From contig NC_090232.1 of the NCBI RefSeq assembly GCF_024489055.1, positions 28,185,855 to 28,249,854 of the forward strand: 64,000 nt of DNA, given 5' to 3'. Below the pieces are notes generated by a model. It saw nothing but the letters and a program-made list of their open reading frames with translations. It was not told the origin of the DNA and did not search any database. The translations under genes were made by a program, and so were the position numbers. This DNA is from Chanodichthys erythropterus (Eukaryota > Chordata > Actinopteri > Cypriniformes > Xenocyprididae). This document shows, piece by piece, positions 54,900 through 64,000 of this stretch. The stretch's first letter is position 1, and every line of letters starts with the position of its first letter.

Positions 54900-55330
54900 C
54901 CATAGACTGTAAAAAAAAAATATGGACGTAGCATCCGTGACGTCACCCATAGAGTTCTGAACAGCAATTTTGTCGCATAAATGAGGTAACATGACGGCTC
55001 ACAGACAGCAGCGCAATCTACCTGTCACTCAAGTGACCACGCCCTTAATTATGCAGAACTTTAAGGCTTAATATAATTTAAACGGATAAGTTATAAAAAA
55101 AAAAGTCACCCCTCTCAGAGTTGTCATGAAGGGCAAAAATAGCAGTATAGACCAAAACCACAATTTGAACCAACTTGTAAACATGTTTTTTTCTGCTATA
55201 AACTTGGCCAATTTAACATGAGATTCTGCTCTCTTTTGGAGCCTGTCCCTAGCGGCCAGTTGATGAATCGCAGTTTAAGTTACTTCCGTATTGGCTTCAC
55301 GAGAGAAAGGGGGAGGTTGCTGCTTGGTGG
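54900..55330. repeat. Dispersed repeat ('ATGGACGTAGCATCCGTGAC')
   Basis: 'CATAGACTGTAAAAAAAAAA', 'GTGACGTCACCCATAGAG' and 'CCTAGCGGCCAGTTGATGAA'-like sequence form a set found around many fish genes. Class unknown. A T24 run follows (55370-55393). Confidence 0.4.
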
Positions 55331-55744
55331 AGGCGCGTGCTGTATGTCACATTATATAAGCAGTGAAAATTTTTTTTTTTTTTTTTTTTTTTTCTTCTTA
55401 AGGGACATTTCAGTCTTGTGTCTGATGTTTAATTACACATTTTAAATAGCTAATTCTGGTAATAATAACATATAAAGAATGTGTAATTTGATGGTAATAT
55501 TATTACGGGCATACAACATTGTAGTTACGTTACTAGTAAGTCATGTTATTACCAATATATTACGAATAGAGGACGTATCTGGAACGTTCTTGGTAGTCTT
55601 ATAACGTTCTACTGACAAGGTTGTGAGATGGTAATCAAGGTAATGAAATTACTGTCATGCGACGTCGTAGTTACGCTGTCAGTTAATAAGTCATGAAATT
55701 ACCAAAAAGTACGAATAAATTGCGTAACTCGTGTGTTAGCTGGG

Positions 55745-56890
55745 ATTCTGCTTACGCACAAAAAGAAAATCAGATCTATAAAACCATGCGTACACCAGAA
55801 CCTGTGCACAAATCCTTTTATAAATCCCAGTCAACGGAAGATTGTGTGTACATGCATCTCCACCCTGTCTCCTCCACAAAATCACCATATATAGGCTTAC
55901 GAAGCCTAGTTTTACTATGCATAACCTCATCTGCATATCATTTCCATACATATTCCCATCCACGTGACACCATGGTTAACGCCATCAAAGGTACAAGACA
56001 ATAGAAAATATTAGTAATGGACTATAAATGCCATTTGTGCCACACATTATATTGATAAAGATCATCCATTATCCTCTTTATGTTTTATATATCAATAAAT
56101 ATATCAAAATATCCATAAAAACGAAATTATATAAAATACTTAAGATAAAGGTTTTAGAATGAGCCGATTCATTCATTTCCACTGGCCAAATAGTATTTTA
56201 ATAGTTTTAAACAATTTGAATCAAATTTATGCAGTTTTGCTGATAAGGTGAACATATCTTTTAGGAAGTTTATAGGCTAATTTGTAGTGGACACAGATTC
56301 AGGCCTACTTATTTATTGCAGTGTAATCGTCTGTCTCGGCGCATCACTGACAAAGTATTTTAAAAAGAAAACATGCAAATCTTACAGTTTTCCTCATATT
56401 ATATCCTTCAAATGGTAATTGTTTGAAGATCATTCACACGACATCAACACCTCCTGCAGCTGTGGCTATACAGTAAGCTATTATCATTGGATCTCTTCAA
56501 ACTGGACAACGGACCGTTCGACCACCGAATCCAGCAGTGTCTTCCTGTTGAAAAGGCCCAGTATTTTCCATACTATTTACTGATTTGATGTTGATATGAT
56601 TGACAGACTAGTTGGGCCCGCCCATAAGAAGGATGACATTTTAGTTCTTACAGTTCTACCAGAAAGACGTGGGAGGCAAGATAATGAAACACTGATATTT
56701 ATTATCAAACAGCAAGCAGAATATATATAAGTTAATGATCTTTGGCGTAGGCCCCATCCATAGCTCACGTCCTGAGGGTTGCAGACTTTGCATATCCTGC
56801 CTGAAGCTGAAGGCAGGGGCGTAGCCACCCCCGGGGAGTAAGGACAGGGACCATCCTGGTGGTGGTGGGGAGGATGGAGGTGAAGTTCGC
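55745..56890. other. No gene recognised
   Basis: 55745-55840 has 'ACGCACAAAAAG' and 'CATGCGTACACCAGAAC', which pair loosely in inverse with sequence left of Y ('GTGTACGTACACGCAAAAGC'), so Y may sit inside another palindromic repeat. The rest shows no signature. Confidence 0.4.
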
Positions 56891-57310
56891 GTCGGCATCT
56901 GCAAACTCAGACAAGTGTAAGTACCAATCTTTTATACTTCAAGTGTTAGATAATGATTGGTTAGATCTGAATTAATAGTGAAGTAACATTTAAGTCTTCC
57001 CCGCAGAACTTGCTCTAGAGCTTCATCTCTGTCAACTGCTCGCTATAAAGTTGCTTTCATTGTGTGTGCGTTCAAAAGAAGTGTTGTTTATATCTTATGC
57101 TTATATGATTCTAACATATTGTTTCTTGTCTTTAATGTGAGAATTCGAGTTTTAATCTGTTACCAGTCCATTTATCATAACTGCGTCATCTCATAAGTGC
57201 ACGAGTCCGGAGCGTATCCAGCCATCTATAACACGCACATTTAATAATGTAACCTGGTAATCACAAATTAAAATAACAACGCCAGTACATTCCTTTATAT
57301 TTATTCAACA
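56891..57310 (+). repeat. Probable 5' LTR end of BEL/Pao element 2
   Basis: Directly precedes a candidate primer-binding site and ends in ACA. The front part is repeated at 44685-44800. The LTR start could not be fixed and no 3' LTR is present for comparison. Confidence 0.45.
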
Positions 57311-57328
57311 TGGTCCTTCGAGCCAGAG
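57311..57328 (+). other. Candidate primer-binding site of BEL/Pao element 2
   Basis: TGGTCCTTCGAGCCAGAG starts with the TGG expected opposite a tRNA CCA end, follows ...TTCAACA and lies 24 bases before gag. The primer tRNA was not identified. Confidence 0.45.
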
Positions 57329-57351
57329 GTCTGTGATTGCCATGGAATAAG

Positions 57352-59007
57352 ATGTCCAGAGCCAGTGAAATGACAGAGTCTGATCCTGATGTCCGCAGAC
57401 GGGTGCCAAGGCCCCCATGTCACTTGGTGGATTACGAGGTAGAATACAGAGGCTTCCAGCACACATACCCACCTGTTTCCAGACTGCAACTTGCGCACCA
57501 CAGAGAATCAGAAATGCAAGGTGCACTTTATCAGTCAGAGGGAGCTGCCGAGATGACATCCCTCAACCGATGGCAGGAGTTGGAGCAGGAGGAGGAAATT
57601 ACTGGAGAACCATATGCAGACAAACATGCTCAAGCAGTGATTCAGCAGCTCAGAGAAGAGAATCAGCAACTGCATCAAACCATTAGAGTTATGAGACATA
57701 AGATAGAAAGGGATAAAACAGCCTCATCACAGTTTCCCGTCCCTCTGCCCCGTACCAAATCACCACGTGAGGCCTCTGTAACCCAGATTAAACTTAGACC
57801 CTTGCCAGCTCCACGATCCCACAAGTCCATTGCAGATTGCAGTAGACAGGCTGCTAAAGAGACTGATAATACAGAAGCACGCTATGAATCCCCCAAGTCT
57901 GTGGATGATGAACAGGTTAGTGCCTCTGCCATTTCAGATGACCTGTGCAGAATGAGTCTCAAGTCACCACCAGAGGGCAAGCCTGTCCCGTATCGCTCAA
58001 GTTCCCCTAGCCATCCTCAGTCAAAACGTTTGACCCAGTCTTATCCAGCACGCAGCCCAGAATGCTACACAAACTATGCCCCACATCAGCAATGGCTGCC
58101 TTATCGTGCCCCCTCACTTGTTCTTAGTTTTAGAGAACAGCCAGACTACAGCACAAGGCCTTATCATCCACCCAGAGACTTTATCCCTGATAGCCGCATA
58201 CCTCCTAGTAGAGAGAGCATCTATAGAGGTCCTACACTCTCCATTCCTGACTTTACAGCAGAGGACCCAAGGCAGTTTGCAAGGCTAAAGATATTGTTCG
58301 AGAATTTGCTGCCACATGATGCTACGGAACAGTTCAAATACCAGATTCTGTTAGAGCATCTGAAATTTGAGGAAGCCCTTCTAATCGCAGACTCCTATAG
58401 TAACTCCCGTTATCCCTATACATACACCATGCAATCACTGTCTGAGCACTATGGACAGCCCCACCAGCTGGCATTGGGGAGAATTGCGGAACCGATGGAT
58501 GGCCCTAACATTCGTAGCGGAGATACTCAGGCATTCAGGAGGTTTGCCCTCAGAGTCAGAGCATTGGTGGGGATGCTTGATCAGTTGGGTGACAAAGGAA
58601 GCATTGAGTTACAGTGTGGTTCACATGTAGCCAGACTCATGTCTAAACTGCCTCACGATTTTAGAGCCAATTTCAAAAGGTATGTTCACCCTCTCAGAAA
58701 CCCCATACCAAACCTGCTTGATTTCTCACACTGGCTTGAGTTTGAACTGCAGGTTGAGCCCACAGATAGTAGAGTTTGTATAGGTGAGATGAAGGGACGT
58801 GGTGCTTTGCAGAAAGAGGCCCAGCGACCATGCAGACACCCTCTACAGGCAGCTGCCATTTTGCACAGTGCAGAGCAGTCCACAAGCATTACAGCTGCCA
58901 TTAACTCAGAGACAGAAATGCCTGGCAGGTCTGTGTACTGTCACTACTGTGACAATAAACAGCACTTCCTCAACCAGTGTAGTGATTTTTGCACAGTTAA
59001 CAAATGA
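57352..59007 (+). CDS. BEL/Pao gag polyprotein
   Basis: A long open frame; the first in-frame ATG is 57352 ('MSRASEMTESDPD'), since the open stretch before it starts with TTG. A short coiled coil ('AVIQQLREENQQLHQTIRVM') is near residue 90. A Ser/Pro/Arg-rich linker leads to a capsid-like part ('FTAEDPRQFARLKILFENLL', 'SKLPHDFRANFKRYV') typical of BEL/Pao. The knuckle 'CHYCDNKQHFLNQC' (CX2CX4HX4C) is near the end. The frame ends at 59007 because of what looks like one extra T in a T5 run (58986-58990); the next frame holds the second knuckle. Gag packages the element's RNA in particles in the cytoplasm. Confidence 0.85.
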   Translation: MSRASEMTESDPDVRRRVPRPPCHLVDYEVEYRGFQHTYPPVSRLQLAHHRESEMQGALYQSEGAAEMTSLNRWQELEQEEEITGEPYADKHAQAVIQQLREENQQLHQTIRVMRHKIERDKTASSQFPVPLPRTKSPREASVTQIKLRPLPAPRSHKSIADCSRQAAKETDNTEARYESPKSVDDEQVSASAISDDLCRMSLKSPPEGKPVPYRSSSPSHPQSKRLTQSYPARSPECYTNYAPHQQWLPYRAPSLVLSFREQPDYSTRPYHPPRDFIPDSRIPPSRESIYRGPTLSIPDFTAEDPRQFARLKILFENLLPHDATEQFKYQILLEHLKFEEALLIADSYSNSRYPYTYTMQSLSEHYGQPHQLALGRIAEPMDGPNIRSGDTQAFRRFALRVRALVGMLDQLGDKGSIELQCGSHVARLMSKLPHDFRANFKRYVHPLRNPIPNLLDFSHWLEFELQVEPTDSRVCIGEMKGRGALQKEAQRPCRHPLQAAAILHSAEQSTSITAAINSETEMPGRSVYCHYCDNKQHFLNQCSDFCTVNK

Positions 59008-59185
59008 GTTGAAAACTAACTGGATTAAGTTGAACAAGAGATGCTGGAGGTGTGGACGGAAACATCAGGCAGCCCAGTGCCGATTGAAAGTCACATGTAA
59101 GGTTTGCACAGGAAAGCACCTAACAGCCCTGCATGACATAAATAGCAGGTCCACAGTGACAAAGAACACTGAAGATCAAAAGTAA
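58991..59185 (+). pseudogene. BEL/Pao gag C-terminus, frameshifted
   Basis: Frame +1 to gag: 'FAQLTNELKTNWIKLNKR', then 'CWRCGRKHQAAQC' and 'CKVCTGKHLTALHD', the second zinc-knuckle pair of BEL/Pao gag. Stops at 59183. Confidence 0.78.
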
Positions 59186-59199
59186 AGTCAAACACTATA

Positions 59200-59683
59200 T
59201 CTGGATCATCCAGTAGGGGGTAGCCAAATTCTCCTGAAACTCAGTAAGGTGCTATTACATCATGGCAAACATACTTTGATGACTTATGCCATTTTGGATG
59301 ATGGTTCGGAGCATAACATCTTACTTCATGATGCAGCACAGCAAAACTCCAACTCAATGGCCAACCAGAGAATCTCTCCTTGAGAACGGTCAGACATGAC
59401 ACTCAAGTCATTTCAGGCACCAAAGTGTCCTTTACACTTTCCCCTGCCTTTCAGCCCAATAAGAGATTCAAGATAAGGGGTGCATTCACTGCAGAACATT
59501 TAGGCTTAGCCAAACATTCACATCCAGTGCCAGCTCTACAGGAGAAATTCAAGCATCTCAAAGGTCTGCCTCTTCAAGGCTTTTCTCAAGTGCAACCACT
59601 GTTACTCATAGGCTCTGATCACCACCATTTGATTGCCCCTATAGAGCCAGCACATTACGGACCACCAGGTGGGCCAGCTGGTG
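59200..59683 (+). pseudogene. BEL/Pao protease and pol linker
   Basis: 'LMTYAILDDGSEHNILL' holds the aspartic protease motif (Asp-Asp-Gly-Ser) at about 59276-59325. A frame change in the A-run near 59343 leads to 'LNGQPENLSLRTVRHD' and 'LPLQGFSQVQPLLLIGSDHH' and then 'YGPPGGPAG', where the K2 element cuts in. Confidence 0.78.
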
Positions 59684-59687
59684 TTAA

Positions 59688-60636
59688 AGGTGCCCTAGAA
59701 TCAGAATTTGAATTTACCTCGGCATAGTTGAGTAACAAGAGTTCAGTACATGGAAAAGACATACAGTGAGTTTCAAACTCCATTGTTTCCTCCTTCTTAT
59801 GTAAATCTCATTTGTTTAAAACACTTCCGGAAAACACTCGGATCTCAACATAACACAGACTGTTACGTAACAGTCGGGATCATTAATATGTATGACCCCA
59901 ATATTTGCAAAATGCCAGCCCATTCGACGCATTAGACAAGGAAAGACAGTATTAACGTCTGGATCTGTGCACAGACAAGGTAAGCCAGCAAGAACAACAG
60001 CGAAAAATGGCAGATGGAGCAATAATAACTGACATGATCCATGATATCATGATATTTTTAGTGATATTTGTAAATTGTCTTTCTAAATGTTTTGTTAGCA
60101 TGTTGCTAATGTACTGTTAAATGTGGTTAAAGTTACCATCGTTTATTACTGTATTCACGGAGACAAGAGAGTCGTTGCTATTTTCATTTTTAAACACGTG
60201 CAGTCTGTATAATTCATAAACACAACTTTATTCTTTATAAATCTCTCCAACAGTGTAGAATTAGACGTTAGCCACAGAGCATAGCCTCAAACTCACACAG
60301 AATCAAACGTAACCATCTAAATAAATACTTTACTCACATAATTCAAAGCATGCATACAGCATGCATGACGAACATCTTGTAAAGATCCATTTGAGTGTTA
60401 TATTAACTGTGTAAACTTTGTTTATTCAATGTATAGTCGAGAGCTCGTGGGGCAGAGGGAACGCATCTCTTAAAGGGGCAGAGCTGAAAAAATCAGTGCA
60501 TAGTTAATGATGCCCCAAAATAGGCAGATAAAAAAAATAATTAAAAAAAATCTAAGAGGTATTTTGAGCTGAAACTTTACAGACACATTCAGGGGACACC
60601 TAGGACTTATATTACATCTTGTGAAAAAGGACACCT
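59688..60636 (+). mobile_element. TTAA-target DNA element K2 (949 bp), complete
   Basis: AGGTGCCC at the left, GGACACCT at the right, TTAA on both sides (59684-59687, 60637-60640). The BEL/Pao frame continues without shift across one TTAA. Sister copy K1 at 6921-7738. No transposase. Confidence 0.88.
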
Positions 60637-62000
60637 TTAAAACTAGGTTAGGCTGGACACAGCAGGGGCCTGCAAATGAGGTTCAGCACCAGTTACCAGC
60701 ACAGCAGTGTCTTTTCACATCCGTTGCCTCCCCAGCATCAGAGCTCCTGCAACATGTTGAAAGACTCTGGCAGTTAGATACTTTACCTTACCGTAATGAG
60801 AAAGTGGTGACACGCTCACGATGTGATCAAGAGGCCATAGATATGCTTGAGGCCAAGACGGTAAGGGTGAATGTAGATGGAGTGCTCAGGTACATGTATG
60901 CTACACCCCTCTTACGCAAAGAAAGAGATGCCCAAGCTGACCGCACCGAAGGAGGCAGTCCTCCCCCACCTCAGAGGTTTGGAAAAGTGTCTTAGTAAAG
61001 ATCTAGAGTTGGCCAAAGCATACAACCAGGAAATTGAAAGGCTAGAGCAATCTGGTTATGCAGTTAAACTGGCTCCTGAGGCTGTAGACCACCATAATGG
61101 TAAAAACAAAGTAGTGTACAATTGCTCCTTCCAGTTTGAGGGCCATAATCTCAATGAGTATATCTTACCAGGGCCCACTCTCACTTCCACATTGCTAGGC
61201 GTACTACTCCACTTCAGAGAGCATACGGTGGCTATCACAAGCGACATCAAAGGCATGTTTCATCAGATTCGTCTACTGCCAGAGGATAAGCCACTGCTCA
61301 GATTTCTGTGGAGAAACATGCAGCGTGAGAACCCTGTAAATGTGTATGAGTGGCAAGTGTTACCCTTTGGAACTACTTGCAGCCCATGCTGTGCAACCTT
61401 TGCTGTACTGAAGCATGTCCGTGACCAGACCCAACCAGATGAAGATGTACGCTTGTCCGTAGAAAGACATTTCTATCTCGACAATTTCCTTCAAAGTGTA
61501 CCTTCCACAGACAAAGCCACTGAACTGGTGAACAAATTACAAGCTCTTCTCTCTTCAGGTGGGTTTGAACTTAGACAGTGGGCTAGTAACATTCCTTCTG
61601 TTAATGCCCACCTTCCAGTAGAAGCCAGATCGGAGAAGATTGAGCTGTGGCTCTCAGAAAAGCAGTGGAATGTCTCAGAATCCACCCTGGGTCTACGTTG
61701 GCTTTGCCAAACAGACACTCTTGGCTACAAAGCACGGCAGCTAGAACCACAAGTGCCCACAATGAGATATATCTATCATGTTCTAGCCAGTCAGTATGAC
61801 CCTTTGGGTTACATGATCCCATACACAACAACAGCCAAAGTCCTGGTACAACGATTGTGGGACAAAAAACGTGACTGGGAGGACCCCAAGCTGCCAAGTG
61901 ACCTTCATCAAGCCTGGTGCACGTGGGTGGACGAGCTGCAGGATATTGAAAGAATTGACATCCCACGATGTTATAGCAGCCCCCAACTGGATTCTGAGGC
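60637..62000 (+). pseudogene. BEL/Pao reverse transcriptase
   Basis: After K2: 'TRLGWTQQGPANEV' (frame 60621-60995), a frame change near 60925, then a long frame to 62010: 'MPKLTAPKEAVLPHLRG', 'NGKNKVVYNCSFQFEG', 'LPGPTLTSTLLGVLLHF', 'ITSDIKGMFHQIRLL', 'WQVLPFGTTCSPCCATF', active site 'FYLDNFLQS' (Y-x-D-N, a variant I believe occurs in BEL/Pao), 'SQYDPLGYMIPYTTTAK'. RNase H and integrase are absent: after 'SPQLDS' (about 61996) an unrelated repeat begins. Confidence 0.85.
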
Positions 62001-62175
62001 TTGGAAGTAACGAATTACAACTACTCACGGTACTGTAATTAAGTCGTTTTTTCGAGTTTTTGTACTTTTTTGAGTACATTTTTTAATCTGTAATTTTACT
62101 TGTACTTCAGTACAAATTAAGCTAAGTAATCTACTTCGCTACTTGTAAAATCACATTCCGTTACTGAGTACGTCA
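61997..62175. repeat. Dispersed repeat ('GGAAGTAACGAATTACA')
   Basis: 'AGGCTTGGAAGTAACGAATT', 'GAGTACATTTTTTAATCTGT' and 'TTACTTGTACTTCAGTACA' form a common fish DNA-repeat end. It truncates BEL/Pao pol. The other end was not found. Confidence 0.5.
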
Positions 62176-62824
62176 ACAATTTGAATTAATATTGAAACCT
62201 TTGACCAGCATATCGGTAGCCAATAAAGTTATCCGATTGTAAACGGACCAATGAAAACCCTGATATTTTATCAGCGGCGCGTGCTCATTCTCTCATCTCT
62301 CCGACAGCGAGATTTGACACACACCCGCTCCTCCTGCTGTCACTCGTTTCAGTACAGCGCGAGATTGCAGGTATTGTGCATAATTTTAATCATACCCGCA
62401 GGTTGGTGGAGAGAGCATTATCGCAACGCGACAGCACATTCATGTAATGGCAGAAAACGACGCAAGCTCTTAAATATACAAGTAAACTGCCTCTTCTCAG
62501 ATAGTGAGAGCGCGCTGTTTGTGTAGTGTGCAACCGCGAATCTCTCCGTGCTCTTAAACAATCAGAATACACTTCCATGCCTGGCCGATGAAAATGCTAC
62601 AGGAAATCTTATTGGCTATAAGTGAAATGCACCAGAAGGTCTCAACAAACAAAGGTGGATCTTTAATTTCTTTACAATGTAGATGTATGTTTCAGAATTG
62701 GGCATTTGTATGATTTTTACATATAAATAACTTAGTCTGTCTAACTGCATTACTACAGAATGGTTTACCTGTAATGTCTGTATGATGTTCTTTTTATCTA
62801 AATAAACAACATATTATATGGCTC
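62176..62824. other. No feature recognised
   Basis: No coding signature. The 91-codon frame at 62251 lacks any family mark. Confidence 0.4.
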
Positions 62825-63290
62825 TTAAATTTCTGTCATTCATCCTCATGTTATTCCAAACCCGTAAGACATTCGTTCATCTTCAGAACACAATTGAAGA
62901 TATTTTTGATGAAATCCGAAAGCTTTCTGACCCCAGACTGCAACGTAATTGCAACTTTTGCAGGCCCAGAAAGATAGTAAAGACATTGTTAAAGTAGCCC
63001 ATGTGACTACAGTGGTTCAACCTTAATGTTATAAAGCGACCAGAATAATTTTTGTGTGCAAAAAACAAAAAACTTACGACTTTATTAAACATTTTCCTCT
63101 CTCTGTGTCACTCTCTGACATTGTTCATGTGAGCACTACGACACATGCATGTGATGCTGACGCAGAATCCGGCCAATAATGAGCCGACGTTCTGACGTAG
63201 AACCTGGAAGTGCTGCACTGTGTTTACTACATCAATAGTGTCAGAGACTGACATGGAAGAGAAGAAATTGTTGAATAAAGTGTTTTTTTT
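62825..63290. repeat. Dispersed repeat ('TCATTCATCCTCATGTTATT')
   Basis: 'TTCCAAACCCGTAAGAC', 'TTCATCTTCAGAACACAA' and 'GATATTTTTGATGAAATCCG' belong to one of the commonest cyprinid DNA-repeat interiors. The usual terminal 'GGGATAGTTCACCC' is missing, so it is 5'-truncated. Confidence 0.6.
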
Positions 63291-64000
63291 TTTTTGTTTA
63301 TTTTGTGCACAAAAAGTATTCCAGTCGAGTATTGCGGCCGGATGCAACCGATCGGCGAAAGTATCCGCGTGCAGTCAGGGAGGAGCTGAAAACGGAGACG
63401 TGAAGTCGGACACTTTCTGCTTCCCGTAGTGACACTCACGCGGCGTTTGCATACTTTATCACAGCTGAAGTGAAAAAAATGCAATATTTGACTAATACAC
63501 TGATGTTTCAGAGACATTTTCATTCAATACTTTATGTACTGCTTACAGCGTCTGTTTTACAAGAATAAAGTTCAACATAAGCATATATTATTTAAATGCC
63601 AATGTAGTGGGGTCTTTGTTTTTTATCTGTTTTATTTTGATAAACATGACACAATATAACATCGCAACTACATGAAAAGAGCTTTAACTGTTATAAAAAC
63701 ACAGATTTTTGAGCATTAGTGGAACTGAAGGCGTGACAATAAACACGAAACACACGTGATCGTTGTCATGTGATGAATCTGGCCAATCGTGAAACAGCAG
63801 TGTCGTCATCACAGCTCGTGCAGCTCCTCTTCAGAAGCTGCGCTGGCTGCCTCAGGCGGCTGATCTCGAATCGCTCTCGCGGTACCTTAAAGCCATACGT
63901 CACAGTCACATTACGTCAGTGCTGTCTTAAGTCGGACAACTTTTCTTAAAGGCATGCACTGCTTCAAGTCAGCCACCGATCGGTCTTTGCGGCGCTGCAT
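63291..64000. other. No feature recognised
   Basis: Runs to the window end. CpG-rich compared with the surroundings near 63780-64000 ('CGAATCGCTCTCGCGGTACC'), but no gene was seen. Confidence 0.4.

Larger units (their letters stand above)
51608..55744 (-). mobile_element. Element Y: 4.1-kb DNA element with THAP remnant
   Basis: CCCAGCTAACA (51608-51618) is inverted at 55734-55744, and both subterminal zones carry TACGTAACT/ACGTCGTGG-like short palindromes. Inside is a decayed THAP zinc-finger exon on the minus strand and the solo-LTR-like Z4. No clean target duplication (flanks AGAT / ATTC). THAP fused to a transposase is known from P elements and some Kolobok-type elements; no catalytic core is recognisable here, so the superfamily is open. 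Confidence 0.6.

Noticed and set aside
63780..64000. CpG-rich end as a gene promoter
   Set aside because: There is no downstream exon in the window and no core promoter motif; it may equally be a young repeat.

Overview
The window looks like a repeat-dense piece of a teleost genome, most likely a cyprinid fish. This is inferred from the mix of element families: DIRS-like, BEL/Pao, Ty3/gypsy, L2 LINE, hAT and TTAA-target DNA elements. I see no host protein-coding gene, tRNA or rRNA gene, or CRISPR array. Almost everything I can name is a transposable element or a fragment of one, and many are nested, so target-site duplications (TSDs) give an order of insertion. All family assignments come from reading motifs by eye.

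Region 1 (1-10.3 kb). A decayed DIRS-like retroelement on the minus strand is split by a nearly intact, young LTR retrotransposon (157-6620). That element has a perfect 5-bp TSD, 713/682-bp LTRs with about six substitutions between them, a tRNA-Pro-type primer-binding site, a gag-protease ORF with a SCAN-like capsid segment, and a second ORF in which integrase precedes reverse transcriptase. This is the domain order of the Gmr1-like group of Ty3/gypsy elements. The same DIRS copy is also broken by a TTAA-target element, an L2 LINE fragment and an hAT-like element.

Region 2 (10.3-23.2 kb). A common 'GGGGAC..GTCCCC' repeat is split by an 8.1-kb unit with 19-bp terminal inverted repeats (X). X holds a dead Ty3/gypsy element, which itself holds a TTAA-target MITE (in its LTR) and a 1.8-kb solo-LTR-like insertion (in pol). 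The same GGGGAC repeat is split again by another solo-LTR-like insertion carrying a further TTAA element.

Region 3 (23.2-34.8 kb). A DIRS-like fragment (plus) is followed by a BEL/Pao pol remnant (minus) carrying a TTAA element, then another copy of that TTAA family, then AT-rich sequence with microsatellites.

Region 4 (34.8-45 kb). A third DIRS-like copy has a 1.6-kb hAT element just upstream of its TATA box; its gag runs into a ~46-bp minisatellite. A Tc1/mariner-like transposon contains a nested MITE.

Region 5 (45-57 kb). A second dead gypsy element carries an hAT MITE in its LTR, a piggyBac-type MITE in protease and a solo-LTR-like insertion in RT. A 4.1-kb unit (Y) with 11-bp inverted ends contains a decayed THAP zinc-finger exon and another solo-LTR-like insertion.

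Region 6 (57-64 kb). A BEL/Pao element (plus) has an open gag and a frameshifted pol split by a TTAA-target element, followed by dispersed repeats.

The items most worth follow-up are the Gmr1-like element, the solo-LTR-like family with 4-bp TSDs (five copies here), the THAP-bearing Y element and the fold-back rearrangement near 13.7 kb.
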